Positions 7,501-13,320 of a DNA stretch of 13,320 bases are shown one piece after another. The stretch spans positions 1 through 13,320 of the forward strand of contig JASHPP010000399.1 in NCBI GenBank assembly GCA_030038035.1. Direction: 5' to 3'. This DNA comes from Trebonia sp. Lineage in GTDB: Bacteria > Actinomycetota > Actinomycetes > Streptosporangiales > Streptosporangiaceae. The notes beneath the pieces were generated by a model. That model did not search any database. It saw nothing but the letters and a program-made list of their open reading frames with translations, and was not told where the DNA came from. Made by a program: the position numbers and the translations under genes. Numbering within the stretch: the stretch's first letter is position 1; each line of letters starts with the position of its first letter.

Positions 7501-8342
7501 TAGCCGCCCCGGGGGCGCAGCCGCGCGACGGCGGCGAACCGGCCGCATGGCCGGACCTCGCGGTCGCTGAAGAACAGGCCAGTTCCGGCGGTTCCCGTGG
7601 GGGTAGCGGCCACGCTGACGTGCTCGTCGGCAAGGCCCGCCGCGCGCAGCACGATCCGGTTGGCGGCCCACAGGTCGAACAGCCACTTGCCCGTGCCGTC
7701 CGGGCGGATGACGTCGGCGGCCCCACCGCCGAGGTTCCGCTGTGCGGCCCCGACCACGTCCGCGCCCACCTGGTACCGGTCGGGCGAGATCGCAGGCCCC
7801 AGCCCGGCGATCACGTTCTCCGGGCTGGCCCCGAGTCCGCGCATCGCCGCCACCGCCGCCTCGCTGACCCGCGCCACCGTGCCGCGCCACCCGGCGTGCA
7901 CGCAGGCAAGCACGTGCGCCACCGGATCGTAGAGCACGATCGGCACGCAGTCCGCGACCATGACCACGAGAACGACGCCGGGCTCCGCAGTGACCAGCGC
8001 GTCTGTCTGGGCTATCGCGTCGTCCAGCCTGAGCGAGCCTCGTCCCCGGTCGGCGGCAGAGACGACGCGCACCTCGCGGCCGTGCGCCTGGTCGCAGAAG
8101 ACCATGTCGCGCAGGTCCGCCCCGAGCGCGACCGCAGCGCGCCTGCGGTTCTCAAGCACGTCTTCGCCTTGGTCGCCGACGTGCAAGCCGAGGTTGAGCG
8201 ACGCGTACGGTCCTGATGAGACTCCGCCGATCCGGGTGGTCACCAGCACGTCGAGGTCGAGCCCGTCGAACGCCGGCCAGGTCAGCACATCCAGGTCCGC
8301 CCGCCGGCGAAGCTCCGACGTGACTTCGGCCGGTGCCGCCAT
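7500..8342 (-). CDS. pgeF: PgeF family peptidoglycan editing factor (laccase-domain/YfiH protein)
   Basis: A 280-aa protein of the DUF152/YfiH family. The three metal-binding residues are visible: His87 in DQAHGREV, Cys132 in MVADCVPIVLYD and His149 in CVHAGWRGT. TTRIGGVSSGPYASLNLGLHVGD (from residue 35) is the family's N-terminal signature, and GPAISPDRYQVG a central one. E. coli YfiH keeps L-Ser out of the first stem-peptide position, and family members also act on purine nucleosides. The usual C-terminal F-S-x-R-R-D-x-x-TGR block is changed to FFSDREVRPCGRFA. The ATG at 8342 follows GGGGAGG by 8 nt. A TTG at 8390 is also in frame but less likely. The gene begins 87 nt after the trypco2-like gene. 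That gap holds a TACTCT box (8395-8390) and a small ACCTG-N7-CAGGT hairpin, so an own promoter is possible. A one-base overlap joins it to murL. Confidence 0.9.
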   Translation of the reverse strand: MAAPAEVTSELRRRADLDVLTWPAFDGLDLDVLVTTRIGGVSSGPYASLNLGLHVGDQGEDVLENRRRAAVALGADLRDMVFCDQAHGREVRVVSAADRGRGSLRLDDAIAQTDALVTAEPGVVLVVMVADCVPIVLYDPVAHVLACVHAGWRGTVARVSEAAVAAMRGLGASPENVIAGLGPAISPDRYQVGADVVGAAQRNLGGGAADVIRPDGTGKWLFDLWAANRIVLRAAGLADEHVSVAATPTGTAGTGLFFSDREVRPCGRFAAVARLRPRGG

Positions 8343-8429
8343 CAGCTCCGCCTCCCCAGGCTGCTCAGCGCTCGTGCCGTCACGCCGCAAGAGTACCGGA
8401 CCTGGCGGCGGCAGGTGATGAGCGCGAGG

Positions 8430-8939
8430 CTACGCCGGGGCCAGGGTAAGCCGCAGGGTGTTGGTGGTTTCGCTGGTCATGCCGCCCTCGACGCCCACCG
8501 AGATGCTGCCGTCCCTGGTGACGCCGAACGAGATGTCGACGGTCGCGGTCGACAGCGCCCAGGGGTCCTCGCCCCCTGCCGCACTGACCACCGTTTGCCG
8601 GACCCGGCCGATGGCCGCGACCAGCACGCGGGGGAAGTCGCCGCTAGAGCGAGCGGCCCTGGACGTGAGCTGGCTCGGCGGTACCAGGGTGATGTCGATC
8701 GTGTGCGTGTCGTGCTGCGTGTGCGTGCTGCCTATGCCGACGTCGGCTCCGATGAACGGCACGCGGAAGTTCACCTTGACACCATCGGTTGTCGTCGCGA
8801 CCACGTTGAGGATCAACTGGACTGAGCTCACCCGCAGGTCCGCGGCCGGGTTCGCGTTTGTCACTCCCGCCAGCACGAGCGCGTTCTTGACCTCGGCTAT
8901 CAGCGCGTCAACCGGCATACCCCAGTCAGATTCTGCCAT
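8430..8939 (-). CDS. Trypco2-like protein with two tandem domains (conflict-system partner)
   Basis: A 169-aa protein with no signal peptide or membrane segment. It reads as two copies of the same helix-plus-beta unit. Residues 10-87 have the helix VDALIAEVKNALVLAG, then strands RVSSVQLILNVVATTTDG and THTIDITLVPP. Residues 102-168 have the helix PRVLVAAIGRVRQTVVSA, then ALSTATVDISFGVTRDG and TNTLRLTLAPA. This matches the pattern I know for trypsin-co-occurring domain 2 (trypco2), small proteins found beside proteases and STAND NTPases in predicted NTP-dependent conflict systems. The ATG at 8939 lies within the last codons of the upstream NTPase gene (14-nt overlap), with a GGGGAG ribosome site 5-6 nt before it, so the two products are probably made together. 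The molecular role of trypco2 is not known to me; an adaptor or target-recognition role is a guess. Confidence 0.7.
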   Translation of the reverse strand: MAESDWGMPVDALIAEVKNALVLAGVTNANPAADLRVSSVQLILNVVATTTDGVKVNFRVPFIGADVGIGSTHTQHDTHTIDITLVPPSQLTSRAARSSGDFPRVLVAAIGRVRQTVVSAAGGEDPWALSTATVDISFGVTRDGSISVGVEGGMTSETTNTLRLTLAPA

Positions 8940-11886
8940 CGGGTCTCCCCTGCAGCTCGATTGGACCCGGCCAGCTCACCCGGCTGAAGGTCTCCGCCAG
9001 TGCCTCGCGCGTTACGTCCATCACGTTCTCGACGCCGGAGGAGGGCCGCGAACTACCGGCGAACAGCATCGCGATAGCCACCTTCAGCATGAACTGGCCT
9101 GACTTTTGGACATCGCCATTGGTCAGCACGGCCGGGCTGTCGGGGCCGCCAGCGACTATCTGCCGCTGCCGCATCGCCTCCGCGGTGAGCTCGAATGAGT
9201 CGATCAGCGCGCCGTGCTCGCCAAGCAGGATGGCGCGGTAGTAGGTCACGTACGCCTCGCCCTGCACGCAGGCGGCGAGGTGCGGATGCGGCTGGCCTCG
9301 GTACCGTATCTCCCGGAGCCGCCGTACGTGCTGGTAGACAGTACGCGAGTTGACCAGATCGTCGCTCGCCAGCGTCAGTAGCTCCCGGCGCCGCTCCGAG
9401 CCGGGCGGCTCGACCTCCGCTAGCTCGTGGTGGACCTTGGCGAGTTCGAGGTAGGTGCCTGACAGGTTGTAGTACGCACGTTCGGCGCTCAGGTCATCGC
9501 TGGGCGCCGGCGGCGCGCCGCGTTCGATGGCGGCATCCGCGCCGCGAATCAGACGCAACCGCGCCTCATAAGACAGCCAGAGCTGCTCTATCACCTCGGC
9601 CAGCTCGCCCGCCCGCTTTCGCGGGTTCCGCTCACGTCCGGCGATCCGCCGCGCGATGAGCCAGGACAGCGCGTTTCCCTGCTCCCGGAGTTCCCTGGCG
9701 CTCGAGTCAGCTAGCGGAGCGAGGAGGTCCCGGGCCGCTGCGACCTGCGCACGAGCCTGGGTCAGTTGGTCAGCAGACGACTGGGCGTTCTGGTAGACGA
9801 CCCGGGCGCGCCCGATCATGCTCTCCGCCACCTCGCACGGGTACTGTTCGGGGTCCAGCAGCTGCAGGGCTTTGTCGAAGTGCGGGTCAGAGCCGGCGAC
9901 GGGACCGCGCCGCTCCCGGATGTGTCCAAGGTTGTACCACAGCAGCCCCGCCGTGGACGGATCCGCGCTGGCGGCCGCTCGCGGCACATCACCGGGCTCG
10001 CCTGCTTCATCCCCGTGTTCCAGCCGCCCAAGGGCCTTGCTGTCCGCGGCGGCGATAAAGGTAGCTCGACCCTGTTCGGCCGAGAGCAGGCGGCTGATCA
10101 CGCCGATGGCCATCTCCGGGTTGTCATGCCACGTCTGGCGTCGCACAGCCGCAGCGAACAGCCTGTGCATCTGGACCGTCAGCCGTCCGGCATTGAACGA
10201 CGGCGACACGAAGGACAGCTCCGCGAGACGCCGGCCGACTGCCTCGCCATCGCCGCGCTCGCCGATCTCGCCGAGCAAGTCCGCGTCGATGGGCTCGGGC
10301 GGGCACCAGGCGAGCAGCCGCGCCAGTTCGCCGATGGCCGGCCAACGATGCTGCGACATGCGCAGCAAATGCCAGACCAGCCCGGGGCCGTCGGTGCCCG
10401 GCTGCGCGGGGAGCGTTACCGCGGCCCGCTCGCGAAGCGCCACGACGGCCTGCGTGATCAGCGGGGTGCCATACACCGCGCTGCCCGTTTGGCTGGCAAG
10501 GCCGAGCTTTTCAAGGTCTGGCTGTCCGAGCGGTGGCAGCTCGCGCACCTTCCACCCTGAGCTCTCGCCCAGGCGCGCCCAGTCCGGGTCTTTCGTCGTG
10601 ATGATCACGACCTGACCGTTCGTCCGCGGCCGGGGAATCAGGCCGCGCAGGCCCGCTAGGCCGGGCGGACTGTCGCAGTTGTCGAGCACGACCACCCACG
10701 GCTGGCCGGTCTCGCTGAGCCGCCTGAGGGCGGCGGACGCTAGCCCCCGGTCCTCGATCGCGTCTACGCCCTCGCCGTGCATCGCGGGGCCGGCGAGGCC
10801 CGCTCGCTTGCCCAGTTCCTGGTTTTCGGCCTGGGCCAGCGACCTGGTGAGGATCTTGTCGTCTGTGGCGTTGAGGAACCATCCGCAGCCGTGGTCGGCG
10901 GCGACCGCGAGCCGGGCGGCGAGCATGCTCTTCCCGCGTCCCGGTTCTCCGTGCAGGACGATCGTCGCGGGGGGCAGCGCCGCGCCCACTACATCGTGCA
11001 GGTCCGCCAGCAGCTCCTGTCGCGTCGGGTAGTCGATGAACGACGGGAACGTCGGAAGGTATCCGTATATCGCGGGCACGGCCGACCCGACAGGCGGGAC
11101 ATAAGGCTCAAGGGGCGTCCGCCGGACACGGTCGACATCAACAAGGGTCGAATTCCGGGAAGCCCCCTCCATGCCCGGCAAGTCCAGTTCCTCGCGCTTC
11201 GCCGCGCTGAACGGCGCGCCAATTTCCGGCAGGGGCATGCCCGACAACGGAGGGTTACGGGCGGCGAGGGAGACGTCGATCACTAGCCAATTGCCGTCGC
11301 CGGCGAACGACGAACCGTCCGGCGCCGGATCCCAGACACCCGGTTCACCCGGGCGTTCGGTAAAGCCGGGCGGATCGGGAACTTTGTCACCCTGCACGGA
11401 ACGAGCCCGTTGAATGGGCAAGACGACAAGCGCGTGCAGCACAGGTGCCGACTGCAGGGCGATGAACGGCCGCATGTCGGCGCACATCGCCATTCCCGCG
11501 AACACCAAGGCGAGGTCCAGGCAGGTCGCAGGTCCCTGAATGGTCTCGTTTGGGCCGCGCACGCGCTGCAGCGTGCCGGCGCCGCCATAACGGGCTTGCT
11601 CCTCCGGCCCGAACGGGACCGGATTCCACGGTTCATGAGAGTAGGGGATCCGCCTGGACCGCAGCTCTTCGTACAAGAGCTCTGCCCGCTCGCTGCCCGC
11701 CTGCGGCCCGTACCACGGGGAAAAGCAATTCACCGGAACCAGGCGCCAGGTTTGCGTGGTGTCGACGTAGCGTGCCAGTTCCCTCGCGTGCTCGCCTGGG
11801 TTGTCCCAGAAAACGGGCCAGTCAGGCCATGTCTCAGGCATCGAATCCATCCCCGTTTCGAAACGGCCCTGGCCCGCGTCGGCCAT
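8926..11886 (-). CDS. STAND NTPase with N-terminal transglutaminase/papain-like cysteine-protease domain and C-terminal TPR-like repeats
   Basis: A 986-aa multidomain protein. Residues about 45-215 resemble the transglutaminase/papain-like fold: VRGPNET then TCLDLALVFAG (Cys122), VLHALVVLP (His151) and NWLVIDVSLAAR (Asp204), in the order and spacing of a Cys-His-Asp triad. A STAND/AP-ATPase module follows: Walker A GEPGRGKS (313-320), Walker B VVVLDNCD (398-405), sensor VIITTKD (427-433), the GxP-type motif YGTPLITQ (472-479) and a winged-helix-like VQMHRLFAAAVR (571-582). Residues about 645-900 are helical and TPR-like (LLWYNLGHIRERRG, AYYNLSGTYLELAKVHHELAEV). A likely model is that the repeats sense a signal, the NTPase oligomerises and the protease domain becomes active. 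The start is uncertain. The ATG at 11886 lacks a clear ribosome site, and ATGs at 11850 and 11841 are in frame. The one at 11841 has GGGGA 8 nt upstream. Confidence 0.85.
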   Translation of the reverse strand: MADAGQGRFETGMDSMPETWPDWPVFWDNPGEHARELARYVDTTQTWRLVPVNCFSPWYGPQAGSERAELLYEELRSRRIPYSHEPWNPVPFGPEEQARYGGAGTLQRVRGPNETIQGPATCLDLALVFAGMAMCADMRPFIALQSAPVLHALVVLPIQRARSVQGDKVPDPPGFTERPGEPGVWDPAPDGSSFAGDGNWLVIDVSLAARNPPLSGMPLPEIGAPFSAAKREELDLPGMEGASRNSTLVDVDRVRRTPLEPYVPPVGSAVPAIYGYLPTFPSFIDYPTRQELLADLHDVVGAALPPATIVLHGEPGRGKSMLAARLAVAADHGCGWFLNATDDKILTRSLAQAENQELGKRAGLAGPAMHGEGVDAIEDRGLASAALRRLSETGQPWVVVLDNCDSPPGLAGLRGLIPRPRTNGQVVIITTKDPDWARLGESSGWKVRELPPLGQPDLEKLGLASQTGSAVYGTPLITQAVVALRERAAVTLPAQPGTDGPGLVWHLLRMSQHRWPAIGELARLLAWCPPEPIDADLLGEIGERGDGEAVGRRLAELSFVSPSFNAGRLTVQMHRLFAAAVRRQTWHDNPEMAIGVISRLLSAEQGRATFIAAADSKALGRLEHGDEAGEPGDVPRAAASADPSTAGLLWYNLGHIRERRGPVAGSDPHFDKALQLLDPEQYPCEVAESMIGRARVVYQNAQSSADQLTQARAQVAAARDLLAPLADSSARELREQGNALSWLIARRIAGRERNPRKRAGELAEVIEQLWLSYEARLRLIRGADAAIERGAPPAPSDDLSAERAYYNLSGTYLELAKVHHELAEVEPPGSERRRELLTLASDDLVNSRTVYQHVRRLREIRYRGQPHPHLAACVQGEAYVTYYRAILLGEHGALIDSFELTAEAMRQRQIVAGGPDSPAVLTNGDVQKSGQFMLKVAIAMLFAGSSRPSSGVENVMDVTREALAETFSRVSWPGPIELQGRPDGRI

Positions 11887-11948
11887 ACTGGGGCGTTCAG
11901 TGCAGAGTCTTCCCTACCTTGAAAAGGCCCGCACTGTCCCCACAGATA

Positions 11949-11969
11949 TTGTTTTGTCACGCGAAACAA
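11949..11969. promoter_or_regulatory. Operator-like inverted repeat TTGTTT-N9-AAACAA in the divergent promoter region
   Basis: Perfect 6-bp arms at 11949-11954 and 11964-11969 are separated by 9 bp. They sit in the most A/T-rich patch of the 171-bp gap (11887-12057) between the STAND NTPase gene and the divergent DUF218-like gene. On the minus strand TTTACT, 17 nt, CAATAT overlaps this element as a weak possible NTPase promoter. The element could let one regulator control both sides. Confidence 0.35.
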
Positions 11970-12045
11970 GTAAACCATTGACGCGTGGTGCGCTCGGTGC
12001 GTTCGCGTGGGCTGTCGCGGCACGCGCAGACTCCGGCATGGCGCG

Positions 12046-12060
12046 TAGCATCGGCACGTG
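12046..12060 (+). promoter_or_regulatory. Candidate -10 box of a leaderless transcript
   Basis: TAGCAT (12046-12051, TANNNT type) is followed by 6 nt and then the GTG start at 12058, and no ribosome site precedes that GTG. The TAG in the box is also an in-frame stop, so GTG 12058 is the first possible start of the gene. A matching -35 box is not evident. Confidence 0.4.
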
Positions 12061-13065
12061 ACCGAGGGAATCCGCTTCGAGCGGGTGCCGCTGCCGTCGC
12101 TCCCGCCGGGCGAGCTCACGGCAGCGCGCCTGGATCCATCACTACGGGAGTGGGCGAGTTCGGCACCGATGCGAGCCCTGGCCAGGGCGTCCGGCTGGGA
12201 GTGGCCAGCCGGCCGGGACACGGGAGAACTGCTCGACCGCCTGGCGGCGCTATCGGATGAGTGGGACTTCCGCGGACGCGGAGGCGGCGTTGAGCGAAAC
12301 CTCATCGGCGCGGACGCCGCCGAGGTGAACGGTCACCTCGTCGCCGAGGAACTGGTACTCGCCGCGGCGGACGCGCTTGGCCTCGTCCGGGCGACCCCGG
12401 TACCAGACGTGACGTTCACCACGCTGCTGGTCCTGTCCGGCCTGGTGCGCGCGTGCGTGAACCGTACCAGGCACGCGGCCGCCTTGGTCAGGGACGGCCT
12501 GCACGCTGATTCCGTGACTGTCCTGGGCGGGCACAGGGAACTCGGCGGCGCCGAACCCGAACAGGCCGCGACGCTCGGATTCGGGGAACAGCTCGACGAG
12601 GCCGACGTCGTGCTGGCAGCGACGAGGCAGGCCTTCGGGCTCGGGGAACCGCGCAAGTCGGAAGAGTCGGGACCGCGACCCGGTGCGTGGGACGACCGAC
12701 TGTGGTCCGCGTGGGCACGGTACGCGTGGCCGGGCATCCAGGTGCTCATCGCGCCGTCCAGCGATCCGGGCAGGCGCGTGAACACCGTGGACCAGCTGCG
12801 CTTCTGGGCCAGCGAAAACGGCATCGGCCACGGGGACCGGGTACTGCTGCTGACCACCCAGATCTACGTGCCGTACCAGCAGTTCGGCGCCCTCCAGGTG
12901 CTGGGCATCGAGCGGGGCTGCGGCGTCTATTGCTGCGGGGTGGACGCGGCCAGCTCCTTCCTGCCTGGCACGGTCTTCAGCGGGCGCAGTTATCTGCAGG
13001 AAATCCGGTCGGCACTGCGGGCGGCCTCCCAGTTGCTGTCGGCGGTGCGGAAGGCGGGCGGCTAG
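12058..13065 (+). CDS. Uncharacterised protein with distant DUF218/YdcF-like resemblance, divergent partner of the STAND NTPase
   Basis: A 335-aa soluble protein that I do not recognise as a named family. The N-terminal third is acidic and helical. The region 113-137 (TPVPDVTFTTLLVLSGLVRACVNRT) is hydrophobic but probably buried rather than membrane. From residue 152 the order of motifs resembles the DUF218/YdcF/SanA Rossmann-like fold: SVTVLGGHREL (152-162), a long insertion, VNTVDQLRFWA (241-251) in place of the family's nT-x-E-Na segment, then RVLLLTTQIYVPYQQFGAL (261-279) in place of VTS-x-H-x-x-RA, and CGVYCCGVD. The usual His in the last motif appears to be absent. The C-terminal helix (SYLQEIRSALRAASQLL) closes the domain. 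The start is fixed by the in-frame TAG at 12046. Its divergent position and shared control region suggest a role with the NTPase/trypco2 pair. The fold call needs profile searches, and the substrate is unknown. Confidence 0.75.
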   Translation: MTEGIRFERVPLPSLPPGELTAARLDPSLREWASSAPMRALARASGWEWPAGRDTGELLDRLAALSDEWDFRGRGGGVERNLIGADAAEVNGHLVAEELVLAAADALGLVRATPVPDVTFTTLLVLSGLVRACVNRTRHAAALVRDGLHADSVTVLGGHRELGGAEPEQAATLGFGEQLDEADVVLAATRQAFGLGEPRKSEESGPRPGAWDDRLWSAWARYAWPGIQVLIAPSSDPGRRVNTVDQLRFWASENGIGHGDRVLLLTTQIYVPYQQFGALQVLGIERGCGVYCCGVDAASSFLPGTVFSGRSYLQEIRSALRAASQLLSAVRKAGG

Positions 13066-13089
13066 CGACGGCTAGCGCGCGGGCTAGCG
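13061..13089. repeat. Three copies of GCTAGCG after the DUF218-like gene
   Basis: GCTAGCG occurs at 13061-13067, 13071-13077 and 13083-13089, spaced 10 and 12 bp. The first copy contains the TAG stop of the DUF218-like gene (13063-13065). The core GCTAGC is itself palindromic. GCGCGC arms (13075-13080 and 13087-13092) could also pair. The cluster sits directly before the terminator-like hairpin. Confidence 0.6.
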
Positions 13090-13105
13090 CGCCCCCCGGG
13101 GCGCG
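13088..13105. terminator. Strong GC hairpin between convergent genes, likely bidirectional terminator
   Basis: CGCGCCCC (13088-13095) and GGGGCGCG (13098-13105) are perfectly complementary 8-bp arms around CC, so the real loop would open to about 4 nt with a 7-bp stem. There is no U-tract, which is common in high-GC actinobacteria. It lies in the 42-bp gap between the convergent DUF218-like and dipeptidase genes and could serve both. Confidence 0.5.
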
Positions 13106-13107
13106 GC

Positions 13108-13320
13108 TCACTCGTCCGCGGCGGCGAATGACTCCGCCGCGCGCAGGACCCGCAGGATGTTGCCGCCGGCGAGGGCCTCGCAGTCGGCTTCGGACCAGCG
13201 GCGGCGGAGCAGTTCGGCGAACAGGGCGGGGTAGCGGGAGACGTCGTGCAGGCCGGCCGGGAGGTTCGGGGTGCCGTCGAAGTCGCCGCCCAGGCCGACG
13301 TGCTCGATTCCGGCGACCGA
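13108..13320 (-). CDS. M19 membrane-type dipeptidase, C-terminal fragment
   Basis: The frame is open from the right edge to a TGA at 13108-13110, giving the last 70 residues; the start lies beyond the window. The fragment shows GIEHVGLGGDFDG, the family's conserved H-V-G-(L/I)-G-x-D-F-D-G block whose aspartate lies in the active site of renal-dipeptidase-like enzymes. LPAGLHDVSRYPALFAELLRRRWSE and ALAGGNILRVLRAAE follow, the normal closing segment that ends in N-x-x-R-V. These zinc enzymes split dipeptides, including ones with D-residues. The gene converges on the DUF218-like gene. Whether it is functionally tied to the nearby peptidoglycan genes cannot be judged from this fragment. Confidence 0.85.
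   Translation of the reverse strand, partial: SVAGIEHVGLGGDFDGTPNLPAGLHDVSRYPALFAELLRRRWSEADCEALAGGNILRVLRAAESFAAADE

Noticed and set aside
7501..7890. N-terminal extension of murL upstream of GTG 7500
   Set aside because: It overlaps pgeF coding sequence, including its conserved C-terminal half, and resembles a shadow frame.
7960..8418. Plus-strand open frame opposite pgeF
   Set aside because: It has a Ser/Arg/Thr-rich shadow composition and lies opposite the conserved metal-site motifs of PgeF.

Overview
High-GC actinobacterial chromosome, probably a Streptosporangiales-like or related filamentous lineage. This rests on the strong G/C third-position bias, a deazaflavin (F420)-type reductase, a murL/murD2 pair, a STAND NTPase with a trypco2-type partner, and starts that look leaderless. 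No ribosomal RNA or tRNA gene, CRISPR array, transposase or integrase is visible.

Left part (1-4567), metabolic and accessory genes. The tail of a DinG-type helicase is followed by a group A FAD-dependent monooxygenase. A type-B carboxylesterase converges on it, with a small Ddn/DUF385-type deazaflavin-dependent reductase upstream in the same direction. A Qnr/MfpA-like pentapeptide-repeat protein diverges from the reductase. The reductase and pentapeptide start codons lie so close that each gene's 5' control region must overlap the other gene.

Centre (4772-8342, minus strand), a peptidoglycan-precursor operon read pgeF > murL > murD2 with one-base and four-base overlaps. MurD2 is expected to add L-Glu to UDP-MurNAc-L-Ala, and MurL then epimerises that residue to D-Glu. 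This bypasses free D-glutamate and the MurI racemase. PgeF belongs to the family that edits wrongly built muropeptide precursors, so the three genes form a stem-peptide stereochemistry and quality-control unit.

Right part (8430-13065), the candidate undescribed system. On the minus strand, a 986-aa protein carries an N-terminal transglutaminase/papain-like cysteine-protease domain (apparent C122/H151/D204), a central STAND NTPase and C-terminal helical repeats. Its gene overlaps by 14 nt one for a 169-aa protein that reads as two tandem trypco2-like domains. Diverging from it across a 171-bp, A/T-richer region with an operator-like inverted repeat is a 335-aa protein with a distant resemblance to the DUF218/YdcF fold. 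The layout resembles the NTP-dependent conflict (immunity or programmed-death) systems of multicellular actinobacteria: sensor repeats, STAND switch, protease effector and trypco partner. Function is inferred.

The window closes with a strong GC hairpin between convergent genes and the C-terminal end of an M19 membrane-type dipeptidase, read inward from the right edge.
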